A DNA stretch of 35,968 nucleotides from Tepidibacillus fermentans (GCF_004342885.1 NZ_SMAB01000021.1:1-35968); one strand, 5' to 3'. Positions 14,549 through 23,127 are shown, counted from the stretch's first letter. Notes: generated by a model from the letters alone, not told the origin. Numbers and translations: made by a program.

Positions 14549-15499
14549 CTATCTGCTTACATCGTTACTTTTTTCATTGAAAAATGTGAACAACTCGTCT
14601 CTATCAGGTAAACCCTCAACGTCCCCATTCACTGTCACTGCAAAAGCTCCTAATGCATTTCCTCTTTTCACTGCTTCATATAGGCTTAGTTCATCTAGTA
14701 AACCAGAAATAAATCCTGCAGCAAAACCATCTCCTGCGCCAACGGGGTCAACTACTTTTGCAACAGGAAAACCAGGAACAAATCTATGATCATCATTTGT
14801 AAAGTAAAAAGCTCCATCTGCACCTGTTTTGATCACAACAATAGCAGAACCATGTTCAATAAATAACTTCCCTAGCTTTTCTACGTCTTTTTCACCAAAC
14901 ATAAACTCGCCTTCATCAAGACCAGGAAGGACAATATCTGCTTGAGAAGCGATTTTTAGAAAAGTTTCTCTCGCTTTTCCTTCGTCCCATAGTTTTCTTC
15001 TTAAATTCGGATCAAACACCACCTTCACGGAATGTTTTTTAGCCATTTCTATTGCTGAAAATATCATTTCGTAGCAACTATCACTCAATGCAGGTGTAAT
15101 ACCTGTGATATGAAGGAATTTAGCACTTGCGATGTATTCCTCATTCAAATCAACCGGGCTTAGCTTACTTGCCGCCGAATTTTTCCGATAATAATAGACT
15201 CTAAGATCATTCGCTCTTCTGAATTCTTTGAAATAAAGCCCTGTAGGAGCAGAATCATCAACCTTTACTTGGCTCACATCAACTCCTTCTCCTCTAATAA
15301 ATGAAACCATTGCTTTACCGAATTCATCTTTCCCTACTCGGCTAATCCAACCGACTTGATGGCCTAATCTAGCTAATCCGATAGCCAAATTGGATTCAGC
15401 TCCAGCAAACTTCCGCATAAATTCATTTGCATATCTCATTGGTCCACTAGAATCTGGGGTCATAAGAACCATTGTTTCTCCAACTGTTACTACGTCCAT
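14549..15499 (-). CDS. kdgK: PfkB-family 2-keto-3-deoxygluconate kinase
   Basis: 316 residues of the ribokinase/PfkB family. Substrate-binding N-terminus VTVGETMVLMTPDSSGPMRYA and AGAESNLAIGLARLG are typical of KDG kinases, as are YYYRKNSAAS and DPNLRRKLW. The catalytic ATP/anion-hole motif DPVGAGDGFAAGF carries the catalytic Asp. It phosphorylates KDG to KDPG, the substrate of KdgA 12 nt downstream. A second, paralogous kinase opens the operon (18708-17761), so substrates have probably been divided between the two; this one, beside KdgA, is the better KDG kinase candidate. Confidence 0.88.
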   Translation of the reverse strand: MDVVTVGETMVLMTPDSSGPMRYANEFMRKFAGAESNLAIGLARLGHQVGWISRVGKDEFGKAMVSFIRGEGVDVSQVKVDDSAPTGLYFKEFRRANDLRVYYYRKNSAASKLSPVDLNEEYIASAKFLHITGITPALSDSCYEMIFSAIEMAKKHSVKVVFDPNLRRKLWDEGKARETFLKIASQADIVLPGLDEGEFMFGEKDVEKLGKLFIEHGSAIVVIKTGADGAFYFTNDDHRFVPGFPVAKVVDPVGAGDGFAAGFISGLLDELSLYEAVKRGNALGAFAVTVNGDVEGLPDRDELFTFFNEKSNDVSR

Positions 15500-15520
15500 A
15501 GTAAGTCACCCTAATTAAAA

Positions 15521-16534
15521 TTAGTTTTGAATTAAATAATTGTAGATAGATTCAGGGATAGGTATTCCGTTTTTCAATCTTTCTTCTTCATTTCGTTGTT
15601 CTGGTTCACCAGGCACCATTACTCGAGTAAATCCTTCTGCCGGTTGGGATGCATGAATTTCATTAATCATTTGATCCATATTGCTTAAGAATGATTCTAA
15701 GTTCGTAAATACTGCAGGATTAATGGCAGCGACAAAGTGTCCTAGCTTACGCATTTTGTTATATTCTCCGTACATTGGGGTAATGTGTGGGCCAAAAGCT
15801 GCCCCTACAAGAATGCCAGAAAAGATATCTACAACCATTGCTAATCCATATCCTTTAGGCCCAGCAAATGGTAATAGTGCACTTACTTTTTCTGGATCCG
15901 TTGTTGGCTTACCGTCTTCATCTACTCCCCAATCTGCTGGAATGGATTGCCCAACTTCTCTTGCATGCAAAATCTTTCCAAAAGCCACATTGCTGGTTGC
16001 CATATCTAAAATAATAGGTTTGTTCTCTTTAGCTGGGAAACCAAAGGCAATTGGATTTGTTCCAAAAAAGGGTTTTGCTCCACCAAAAGGAACAACCACT
16101 TTGTCCGTATGTGTCATTGCAATTCCTATTATATTTTCTTGAGCGGCCTGTTGAACATAATAAGACAATGCACCGCAGTGGCTACTATTAATAACCCCTA
16201 CCATGCCAACTCCATTTTTCTTTGCCATGTTGATTGCATATTCCATTGCTTCTTTAGCTACGACATGGCCCATTCCGTCGTCTCCATCAAATATTGCTGC
16301 TGAAGGTCCTGTTTCTTTCACAGTAAATTTTGGATTTGGATTAATCCCCCCCTCATTGATTCTTTTTACATAATGTTCTGTTCTTAAGACACCGTGTGAA
16401 TTTACTCCACGCAGATTTGCGTGAACAAGGACATCAGCTACAATACCTGCGTGTTCATTAGGAATACCAGCATTACTTAATTTCTTAACAACAAGATTCT
16501 TCAATTCTTCATAGGAAACAATTACATCTGCCAT
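15521..16534 (-). CDS. Ldh-type (malate/L-lactate/AllD/YiaK superfamily) NAD(P)-dependent oxidoreductase
   Basis: About 337 residues from ATG 16534; an upstream GTG (16546) in frame overlaps its own ribosome site and is less likely. It belongs to the non-Rossmann Ldh2/MDH2 oxidoreductases: N-terminal [11 protein letters not shown] (catalytic His), [42 protein letters not shown] and [13 protein letters not shown]. The [14 protein letters not shown] and GTNPIAF regions look closest to ureidoglycolate dehydrogenase AllD by memory, but relatives also include 2,3-diketogulonate reductase YiaK, which like this gene sits with a TRAP transporter. In this operon a sugar keto-acid is the more likely substrate. 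Confidence 0.82.
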   Translation of the reverse strand: MADVIVSYEELKNLVVKKLSNAGIPNEHAGIVADVLVHANLRGVNSHGVLRTEHYVKRINEGGINPNPKFTVKETGPSAAIFDGDDGMGHVVAKEAMEYAINMAKKNGVGMVGVINSSHCGALSYYVQQAAQENIIGIAMTHTDKVVVPFGGAKPFFGTNPIAFGFPAKENKPIILDMATSNVAFGKILHAREVGQSIPADWGVDEDGKPTTDPEKVSALLPFAGPKGYGLAMVVDIFSGILVGAAFGPHITPMYGEYNKMRKLGHFVAAINPAVFTNLESFLSNMDQMINEIHASQPAEGFTRVMVPGEPEQRNEEERLKNGIPIPESIYNYLIQN

Positions 16535-16585
16535 TCTTTCATACACCCTTTCATTCTTTTGTATACATGAATCTAAAAATTAAAT

Positions 16586-17140
16586 TTATTCTAAGTTTGC
16601 ATGACGTTTTCGCATTTCTTCATTGATTTGTATTTTATTTTGAATTTTATATATAATCAAAGCATCTAAGAGAAGATGAACAGCCTGATCAAACTGATTA
16701 CCAAGTGGTTGAATCGTATCTGGTTCTTCAGGTTTGCGATATTTTGTTGCAGCAGGTACCTTCAAAATATAATCACTAATTCTAGCAATCTTTGAATCTT
16801 GATTTGTTGTAACAAGTCCAACCTTTCCACCGATCTTTTTTAGTTTTTGAACAAATTGATAGATGGTATCCGTTTCTCCAGACCCGGAAATTGCAACTAA
16901 TAAGTCTTCTTTCTCAATACTTGGTGTAATTGTCTCACCAACCACATAGACTTGATAACCACTATGCATAAGCCTCATTGCAAATGCCTTTGCCATCAAT
17001 CCTGAGCGTCCTTCACCATAAATGAAAATGCGTTTAGCTTGATCAATTTGCGATATAAAAGTCATCGCTTCTTCTTCATTTATTTTTGATAGGACATTTT
17101 TCATTTCGCCTATAATGGTTTCAAGGATTTCCTTTATCAT
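16586..17140 (-). CDS. hxlB: 6-phospho-3-hexuloisomerase (PHI, SIS domain)
   Basis: 184 residues, one SIS domain. GEGRSGLMAKAFAMRLMHSG (about 42-61), ISGSGETD and the C-terminal TIQPLGNQFDQ followed by LLLDA and a final RHANLE match HxlB of Bacillus, down to the last residues. The enzyme isomerises D-arabino-3-hexulose 6-phosphate to fructose 6-phosphate in the RuMP pathway. Its ATG directly follows the TAA of hxlA (TAAATG), so the pair is coupled. Such a pair normally fixes formaldehyde onto ribulose 5-phosphate, or runs backwards to make it; why it lies in a sugar-acid operon is open. Confidence 0.88.
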   Translation of the reverse strand: MIKEILETIIGEMKNVLSKINEEEAMTFISQIDQAKRIFIYGEGRSGLMAKAFAMRLMHSGYQVYVVGETITPSIEKEDLLVAISGSGETDTIYQFVQKLKKIGGKVGLVTTNQDSKIARISDYILKVPAATKYRKPEEPDTIQPLGNQFDQAVHLLLDALIIYKIQNKIQINEEMRKRHANLE

Positions 17141-17764
17141 TTATTGAATCAACTCCTTAATTTTTGAAGCGATTTCATTTGGACGCTCTGCCTTAGTGAT
17201 TGCGCTTCCAACAATCAAAATATTAGGGCGATTATTCTTTATAATCATGGGTATGTTTTTAAGATCTAAACCACCTGCTACTGCGATCTCTATACCTGAT
17301 AAACCTTCAACTAATTGAAATCTATCTTTTTCAAAAGAGATAGTTTCTTGCATATCCTTTCCTATATGTAAGGAAACTAAATCGACTCCTAAAGCTTTTA
17401 ACTCTTGTATTCTCTTTTTGTCTTTCACCCCCAGTAGATCGATCATGATTCTTTTATTAAACCTTTTCGCAATATCCAATGCATCTTGAATGGTTTTATC
17501 TGAAGAAAATGCCATTATTGTCGTAATATCTGCACCTGCTTCAAAAGCTTGCATGGCTTCATATTTCCCAGCATCACACGTTTTCATATCAGCCACAATT
17601 GTTTTTTGGGGATAGGCTTCTCTCATCTTGCGTACAATCGACATTCCGTATTCTTTAATGACTCCTGTACCAACTTCTATCCAATCTATGTAGTCGCTTG
17701 TTCGCCGAACTATATCAAAACATTGCTCTTTTGTTAGCCGGTCTAAAGCCAGCTGAATCTTCAT
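17141..17764 (-). CDS. hxlA: 3-hexulose-6-phosphate synthase (OMP decarboxylase superfamily)
   Basis: 207 residues. QLALD (Asp8), ADMKTCDAG (Asp59, Lys61, Asp64: the metal/acid-base triad of the superfamily) and LHIGKD (His133-Asp137) are present. HPS enzymes have H-x-G-x-D there, whereas 3-keto-L-gulonate-6-phosphate decarboxylases (UlaD/SgbH) have H-R-x-R-D, so HPS is preferred. VAGGLDL and LIVGSAIT form the phosphate site. It overlaps the upstream kinase by 4 nt (ATGA) and is followed without gap by hxlB. HPS condenses formaldehyde with ribulose 5-phosphate, reversibly. A decarboxylase with changed specificity remains possible. Confidence 0.85.
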   Translation of the reverse strand: MKIQLALDRLTKEQCFDIVRRTSDYIDWIEVGTGVIKEYGMSIVRKMREAYPQKTIVADMKTCDAGKYEAMQAFEAGADITTIMAFSSDKTIQDALDIAKRFNKRIMIDLLGVKDKKRIQELKALGVDLVSLHIGKDMQETISFEKDRFQLVEGLSGIEIAVAGGLDLKNIPMIIKNNRPNILIVGSAITKAERPNEIASKIKELIQ

Positions 17765-18708
17765 CTTTCAACAACTTCCTTTTCCCCTAAGAATGCTAAA
17801 ACATCTTCATAATAAGGGAGACCTTCATTATCACCAGATACACTTACAACCATTGCACCAATTGCATTTGCAAAACGAAGAGAGCGGTTTAAATCCCATC
17901 CATTTAAAACTCCATAGATAAAACCTGCATCAAATCCATCTCCTGCACCGACAGTATCAACAACTTTACGCGGTTTAATGGCTTCGGCTTCAAAATATTC
18001 ATCAAGATAAGAACCTATAGATCCTTTTTCACCCTGTTTAATTACAACGTACTTTGCCCCAAATGATTTAAATTTCTTTATCACTTGCTTATGATCTGTT
18101 TCTCCCAATAAAATATCAGCCTCTTCTTCTCCTGTTAAAACAATATCAACATAGGGAAGAAATTGTAGTAATGATTCCTTTGCCTTTTCTTTACTCCAAA
18201 GTTTTAATCGGATATTAGGATCAAAAGAGATAAGTAAGCCATTTTGTTTCGCTAAAGTAATTGCTTTCATAATGACTTGAAAATTTTGCCCCCCGATTGC
18301 CGGAAAAACTCCAGTTACATGTAAAAGTTTAGCTTGCTTAATATAATCTTCATCTAATTGCTCTGGAGTAAGTGTAAAGGTTGGAGAATCGTTACGATAA
18401 TAAAAAGTACGACCACTACCATCTTCCATGATTTCTTTAAAATTTAAAGACGTTGGGTAACCATCTACTAATTTTACTTGGGAAACATCTATCCCCTCGC
18501 CACGAACATAATTGTAGATATAACGACCAAATTCATCATTACCTAAACGACTAATCCAACCCGTTTTAAGCCCCAACCTTGCACAACCAATGGCAAAATT
18601 TAATTCAGCACCACCTACTTTTTTTATATATTTTTCAACAAATCTCATTGGTCCCGTAGTTACGGGATTAAATGTGATCATTCCATCGCCAATTGTAATC
18701 ACATCCAT
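17761..18708 (-). CDS. Second PfkB-family sugar/sugar-acid kinase
   Basis: 315 residues, paralogue of the KDG kinase at 14549-15499 (shared TGPMRF, GGAELNFAIGCARLG, DEFGRYI, RGEGIDVSQVK, FDPNIRLKLW). The catalytic motif DTVGAGDGFDAGF is intact. Differences at the substrate end (GDGMITFNPVTTGPMR in place of GETMVLMTPDSSGPMR; FTLTPEQLDE) suggest a different sugar acid or sugar. It is the first metabolic gene after the LacI regulator and is translationally coupled to hxlA (4-nt overlap), so it may make the phosphorylated substrate for the HPS/PHI pair rather than KDPG. Annotated by most pipelines as KDG kinase; I keep the substrate open. Confidence 0.8.
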   Translation of the reverse strand: MDVITIGDGMITFNPVTTGPMRFVEKYIKKVGGAELNFAIGCARLGLKTGWISRLGNDEFGRYIYNYVRGEGIDVSQVKLVDGYPTSLNFKEIMEDGSGRTFYYRNDSPTFTLTPEQLDEDYIKQAKLLHVTGVFPAIGGQNFQVIMKAITLAKQNGLLISFDPNIRLKLWSKEKAKESLLQFLPYVDIVLTGEEEADILLGETDHKQVIKKFKSFGAKYVVIKQGEKGSIGSYLDEYFEAEAIKPRKVVDTVGAGDGFDAGFIYGVLNGWDLNRSLRFANAIGAMVVSVSGDNEGLPYYEDVLAFLGEKEVVER

Positions 18709-18746
18709 ATTCTAATTCCCCTCTTTCTTTTCTATTTACTTTTAAA

Positions 18747-19751
18747 TTAACAGGAACTTCGAATGATAAGTTTTGGCTCAAAACGATGGATTTTTACTTC
18801 TATTGATCTTTCTTGATCTTCTATTTTTTCTAATAGAAGCTGTGCCGCTTTTTTCCCCATTTCAAAAGTAGGTTGTGAGATTGTTGTTAAGGGTGGATCA
18901 AATATATTTGCAAATGGAACTTCATCGATACCAATAATGGCCAAATCTTGAGGTATTATTAAACTGTTTTCTTTTACATAGTTTAATACCTCCATTAGAA
19001 CTAAATCGTTCCCTACTAATAATGCAGTTGGAGGTTCCTTGAGACGAAACATTTCTGACAAACCGTCTTTTATTTTTGCGACTTCTAAACCCTTAATATA
19101 TTCATGATTCACAGGTAGATTATGAGCTTTCAAAGCTGTAATAAAACCTTTTATTCTTTCTACCCGGGGCGTTATATTTCGAATTAATGAAGTCGTAATC
19201 ATACCAATTCTTTGATGACCTTTTTTTACAAAATGTTCAACAGCTAGATATGAAGCCCTTTCATTATTTAATAGAACTGAATCTACATTTACTTGTTCAA
19301 CAATTCGGTCAACAAAAACGATTGGGTATCTTTCTTGTATCATTGCTTGATATAGATCTATGTTTCCTCCTGTTGGAAAAACAATTAATCCATCAACTTG
19401 TTTCGCTCTTAACATTTTTATATAATTAGCCTCTTTTGCCGGGTCATCATCAGCATTACATACGATAACATGTATGTCATGCTCTCTACATGTATCTTCG
19501 ATAGAGCGAATGATCTGCGTGGAAAAGGTGTGTAAAATATTTGCGACGATTACACCAATTGTAGAAGTCCTTTTTTGTTTAAGACTTCTAGCTACAATAT
19601 TAGGTTGGTATCCTAGAACACGGATGGCTTCCTCTATTCGTTTTCTAGTTTCAGGCGCCATGTACTCATACCGTTTATTTAGGTATTGTGATACAGTACT
19701 TTTAGAAACTTTGGCCATTTTTGCAACATCAGCCATCGTTACTCTTTTCAT
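18747..19751 (-). CDS. LacI/GalR-family transcriptional regulator of the sugar-acid operon
   Basis: 334 residues from ATG 19751, chosen for AGAGGAG 7 nt upstream; an in-frame codon at 19775 would add eight unlikely residues. The N-terminal helix-turn-helix TMADVAKMAKVSKSTVSQYL and hinge helix ARSLKQKRTSTIGVIV are standard, followed by a periplasmic-binding-protein-like effector domain (VDGLIVFP, FVDRIV, AIIGIDEVPFANIFDPPLTTI). First gene of the operon, with 38 nt to the kinase, so it is autoregulated through the triple operator in its leader. Effector probably a sugar acid or KDG-type intermediate (inference). KdgR-like in role. Confidence 0.9.
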   Translation of the reverse strand: MKRVTMADVAKMAKVSKSTVSQYLNKRYEYMAPETRKRIEEAIRVLGYQPNIVARSLKQKRTSTIGVIVANILHTFSTQIIRSIEDTCREHDIHVIVCNADDDPAKEANYIKMLRAKQVDGLIVFPTGGNIDLYQAMIQERYPIVFVDRIVEQVNVDSVLLNNERASYLAVEHFVKKGHQRIGMITTSLIRNITPRVERIKGFITALKAHNLPVNHEYIKGLEVAKIKDGLSEMFRLKEPPTALLVGNDLVLMEVLNYVKENSLIIPQDLAIIGIDEVPFANIFDPPLTTISQPTFEMGKKAAQLLLEKIEDQERSIEVKIHRFEPKLIIRSSC

Positions 19752-19781
19752 ATAATAACTCCTCTTAAAAACCATTTAATC

Positions 19782-19819
19782 TAAACCGATTTACTAAATC
19801 GATTTACTAAATCGGTTTA
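19782..19819 (-). promoter_or_regulatory. Triple 12-bp operator array, 13-bp phased
   Basis: Three boxes in a row: TAAACCGATTTA (19782-19793), TAAATCGATTTA (19795-19806) and TAAATCGGTTTA (19808-19819), each separated by one C. The middle box is a perfect palindrome with the central CG typical of LacI-family operators. Box 3 is the exact reverse complement of box 1, so the whole array is a palindrome apart from the spacer bases. It lies just downstream of the predicted transcription start of the LacI gene. Confidence 0.85.
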
Positions 19820-19834
19820 GTAGTTCTTGATTTC

Positions 19835-19863
19835 ATTATAAGGAAAATGTAAACGCTTATCAA
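19835..19863 (-). promoter_or_regulatory. Sigma-A promoter of the sugar-acid operon with overlapping cre-like site
   Basis: Minus-strand -35 TTGATA (19863-19858) and -10 TATAAT (19840-19835), spacer 17 nt. The spacer and -35 contain GATAAGCGTTTACA (19861-19848), which fits the CcpA cre consensus TGWAANCGNTNWCA at 12 of 14 positions. A site over the -35 would give carbon catabolite repression. Confidence 0.8.
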
Positions 19864-19908
19864 CATAATTTTTTTAAATTTTAAAGATTCTATTTTCTGT
19901 AAAAAATA

Positions 19909-19933
19909 GCTGACCCAATAGTAAAGGATCAGC
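19909..19933 (-). terminator. Terminator of the gnt-type unit
   Basis: GCTGA (19909-19913) / TCAGC (19929-19933) with a 15-nt loop, followed on the minus strand by TATTTTTTAC. It separates the gnd transcript from the lacI operon promoter. Confidence 0.6.
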
Positions 19934-19971
19934 CATTATAGATAAAATATATATTTTTTAAACCTTTTCTT

Positions 19972-20871
19972 TTATTCTTTCTTCTCTACAGCATGGCCAC
20001 CAAATTCATTTCGCAATGCTGCAACGACTTTCCCAGCAAAAGTATCTTCTTCTAATGAACGATAACGCATCATCAATGACAAAGCAATGACTGGAGCTGC
20101 AGTTTGCAAATCAAGAGCTGTTTCTACTGTCCATTTTCCTTCTCCAGATGAATGCATGACTCCTTTAATACTTTCTAATTTTGGTTCTTTGCTAAATGCA
20201 TGTTCCATCAATTCCATTAACCAACCGCGTATCACAGATCCATGATTCCATACTCTTGAAACTTCTTGATAGTCATATTCAAAAGGACTTTTTTCGAGAA
20301 TTTCAAACCCTTCTGCGATGGCCTGCATCATTCCATATTCGATACCATTATGGACCATTTTTAGAAAATGGCCACTACCTACTTCACCTGTATAAAGATA
20401 ACCATTTTCTACAGAGATATCTTTAAAAATAGGTTCAATTCTATGAAATACTTCTTGATCTCCCCCAATCATTAGACAAGCACCTTTGCGTGCCCCTTCC
20501 ATTCCACCACTTGTTCCAACATCGACAAAGTGAATTCCTTTTTCTTTCAGTTGCTTTGCTCTTCTCAAGGTATCTTTATAATTGGAATTCCCCCCATCAA
20601 TTAAAATATCACCTTGACTTAAATGAGGAACAAACTGTTCAATGACTTGATCGACAAGTGCCCCAGCAGGAATCATGAGCCAAATGATCCGTGGTGAATC
20701 TAGTTTTTGCACCATATCTTGATAATCTTTTGCAATCATTGCCCCTTCTTTTCCAATGAGTTCCATTCTTTCTTCATTTACATCAAAAACGACGACATCA
20801 TGACCATAATCCAATAAATTTAATACTAGATTAAAACCCATTTTTCCTAGTCCAACCATTCCAAGTTTCAA
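19972..20871 (-). CDS. gnd: 6-phosphogluconate dehydrogenase, short decarboxylating type (YqeC-like)
   Basis: 299 residues. Rossmann motif GMVGLGKMGFNLVLNLL at 4-20, GGNSNYKDT, the catalytic loop DVGTSGGMEGARKGACLMIGG and catalytic Lys/Asn in LKMVHNGIEYGMMQA are intact. This is the short form (about 300 residues) rather than the 470-residue form, as in Bacillus YqeC. It oxidises 6-phosphogluconate to ribulose 5-phosphate and CO2, the acceptor of HPS in the neighbouring operon. Start is TTG 20871 with AAAGGAG 9 nt upstream. Last gene of a unit with an RpiR regulator and a broken gluconokinase. NAD versus NADP use is not decided here. Confidence 0.92.
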   Translation of the reverse strand: MKLGMVGLGKMGFNLVLNLLDYGHDVVVFDVNEERMELIGKEGAMIAKDYQDMVQKLDSPRIIWLMIPAGALVDQVIEQFVPHLSQGDILIDGGNSNYKDTLRRAKQLKEKGIHFVDVGTSGGMEGARKGACLMIGGDQEVFHRIEPIFKDISVENGYLYTGEVGSGHFLKMVHNGIEYGMMQAIAEGFEILEKSPFEYDYQEVSRVWNHGSVIRGWLMELMEHAFSKEPKLESIKGVMHSSGEGKWTVETALDLQTAAPVIALSLMMRYRSLEEDTFAGKVVAALRNEFGGHAVEKKE

Positions 20872-20911
20872 CTATATTCACTCCTTTAAATGTTTATTCT
20901 TTTACTCACTT

Positions 20912-21772
20912 TTAATAGCGTTTGGTTGCAATGGCCTCGCGAATTTTTTGTAAGTTTTTAAGAGTTTCCTCTTGCCTTCGTAGTGATACGGCAACATATA
21001 AGACATCAATCAAAGCTAACTGAACAAGGCGTGATGTTAAAGCTTCAGAACGAAAGACAGTCTCCCTTGCAGTAGTATACAGAACATAAGTGACCTCATT
21101 GGATAGTGGAGATTTGAAATAATTGGTTAATCCAATTGTCGTTGCTCCATTTTTTTTCGCCAATCGTATTGCTTCGATCACATCCTTATTACTTCCACTA
21201 TGGGAAATACCAATTGCCACATCTCTAGGACCAAGTAGTGATGCAGACATAATCTGTTGATGTCCATCGCTATAAGCATTGCTGTAAATACCTGTTCGTA
21301 TAAATTTATGGGCAGCATCCATTGCAATAGGAGCTGAGCCACCCGAACCATAAAAGTCGATTTTCTTAGCCGTACTTAACGTATCAACCACCGCTTGTAA
21401 AACTTCCGGATCAAATAATTGCAGCGTGTCTTTCATCGCTTCAATATTACTCGTAAATACTTTATTCGCTAATGTTAAAATTTCATCTTCTGGATGAATC
21501 TCTTCATGTATATTTTGAATTGGTTCCACTATTTCACTAGCTAACGCAATCTTAAAAGATTGGTAACCTCGATAACCTAGTCGTTTACAAAACCTAAATA
21601 CGGTTGCCTCAGCCACATGAATTTGATCCGCAAATTCGGTGATCGACATATGGATAATTTCTTTTGGGTGATTGACGATAAAATCTGCTATTTCTTTTTC
21701 TTTTGGAGACAAAAACGATGATAGAGACCGAATTTTTGCCAAAACTGGTATTTGTTTTTCGTTCTTTTGCAT
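20912..21772 (-). CDS. RpiR/MurR-family regulator (HTH plus SIS domain)
   Basis: 286 residues. N-terminal HTH of the RpiR type (LSPKEKEIADFIVNHP, SITEFADQIHVAEATVFRFCKRLGYRGYQSFKIAL, residues 20-80) and a C-terminal SIS domain (IDFYGSGGSAPIAMDAAHKF, IGISHSGSNKDVIEAIRLAKK) that senses a sugar phosphate. Start ATG 21772 with GGGGTGA about 8 nt upstream, that is, inside the abnormal tail of the gluconokinase frame. Gene order kinase-regulator-dehydrogenase suggests it controls gluconate use with 6-phosphogluconate as effector (inference). Confidence 0.9.
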   Translation of the reverse strand: MQKNEKQIPVLAKIRSLSSFLSPKEKEIADFIVNHPKEIIHMSITEFADQIHVAEATVFRFCKRLGYRGYQSFKIALASEIVEPIQNIHEEIHPEDEILTLANKVFTSNIEAMKDTLQLFDPEVLQAVVDTLSTAKKIDFYGSGGSAPIAMDAAHKFIRTGIYSNAYSDGHQQIMSASLLGPRDVAIGISHSGSNKDVIEAIRLAKKNGATTIGLTNYFKSPLSNEVTYVLYTTARETVFRSEALTSRLVQLALIDVLYVAVSLRRQEETLKNLQKIREAIATKRY

Positions 21773-23027
21773 TTGGCATCACCCCATTTTTCGTTGATAA
21801 TTGGCAATCATTGCAAATTGATCTTTCAATTAGTGCTTCACCTACACTATAAACTGCAAATGCGATCCCTTCTAAAACGGCACGAATGAAATGTTCCCGT
21901 TTATGTATTAATGAAATACCAAAGAAAACCCCTCGTGTATTCGCATCCCAGTAAGGAGCTCTTTCACCTGACAAATAAGGTAAAAATATTAATCCATTCG
22001 CTCCGGCAGGCACCTTGTCTGCTTCTTCGATCATGAGATCGTATGCATTTTTGCCTAATTCAATCGCTTCCTTCACTTCTTTAGCAGCAAATTGATCACG
22101 AAACCAGCGCAAGGCAATTCCACCATTATTAATAGGCCCGCCAATCACCCAATGATTATCAATCAAAGCATAGCAAAACGTTCTTTCTTTTTTATCTGTA
22201 ATCGGTTTATCAACGACTGTACGAATTGCTCCACTGGTACCAATCGTTACCGCCAATTCTCCAGGTTCGATGGCCCCTACCCCTAAGTTTGCTAAGACTC
22301 CATCACTAGCACCAATGATAATGGGAAGATCTTTTGGGATACCCATATAATTAGCAGCTTCTGTATTCATCCCCTGATAAATAGTCGTAGTGGGAACAGG
22401 TATAGAAAGTTGGTCCTTAGTTATTCCAATAAGATTTAGCACTTCTTGATCCCAATCCAAAGATTTTAAATGAAAAAGTCCAGTTGTTGAGGCGATCGAA
22501 TAATCGACAACGTACTCCGAAAACCATTTCCACATGATGTATTCTTTAATTGATATCCATTTTGCTGCTTTTTTAAAAAGAGCTGGTTGCTCCTCTCTCA
22601 TCCAAATCAATTTACTTAAAGGAGACATAGGATGAATCGGGGTTCCTGTTCGCAAATAGATTTCATGGCCATTCCATTCTTCTTTCAATTGTTTTACATA
22701 ATCCACACTGCGGTTATCTGCCCAAATAATGCTGTTGGTCAAAGGATTCCCATACTGATCAATTGCAATCAGACTATGCATTGCAGAACTGATCCCAATC
22801 CCTATTAATTCTGAACTTTTAATTTTCCCCTTTAAAATCGACCCACGAATAGTATCCAAAACTGCTTGATAGATCACATCTGGATCTTGCTCAGCCCAAT
22901 CTGCTTTTGGATGAAAAATGGGGTATTCGATTGATTCAGAAGATATAAGATGTCCTTCCAACGTAAAAATTGTTGCTTTTGTACTTGTTGTGCCAATGTC
23001 TAGCCCCATTACATATCTTTGTTCCAT
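21609..23027 (-). pseudogene. gntK: Gluconokinase (FGGY family) lacking its C-terminal domain end
   Basis: Open frame of 472 codons, of which residues 1-401 (down to about 21825) are good FGGY gluconokinase: MGLDIGTTSTKATIFT, EQDPDVIY, GIGISSAMHSLIAID, TIGTSGAIRT, GGPINNGGIALRW, FLPYLSGERAPYWD and RAVLEGIAFAVYSVGEALIE. Normal GntK is about 510 residues and continues with the GGFARS-type adenine-binding motif and C-terminal helices; these are missing. The last 71 codons are out-of-family and run 164 nt into the rpiR gene in another frame. Only about 50 nt separate the last good codon from rpiR, so the rest is deleted, not frameshifted. Probably inactive. Start ATG with AGGAGG upstream is intact. 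Confidence 0.85.
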
Positions 23028-23059
23028 GAGATCCTCCTAAGTAGTGTCATTCTATGTTC

Positions 23060-23097
23060 ATTATACTAAAATTTTTTCTTTTCAGAAGTCGCTTTCA
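23060..23097 (-). promoter_or_regulatory. Possible promoter and cre-like site of the gluconokinase unit
   Basis: Minus-strand -10 TATAAT (23065-23060) with a weak TTCTGA -35 at 16 nt. TGAAAGCGACTTCT (23097-23084) fits the cre consensus at 12 of 14 positions and overlaps the -35. Reasonable for a gluconate unit; not certain. Confidence 0.45.
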
Positions 23098-23127
23098 TGA
23101 AAATTTTTTTACATTGCATAAAAAAAA

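Noticed and set aside
16141-16142. Antisense open frames across the Ldh-type gene (15681-16142, 16109-16303)
   Set aside because: Shadow frames opposite a well-conserved enzyme; no ribosome sites.
17141-17764. 3-keto-L-gulonate-6-phosphate decarboxylase (UlaD/SgbH) instead of HPS
   Set aside because: The loop is H-x-G-x-D rather than H-R-x-R-D and a PHI gene follows directly; kept only as an alternative.
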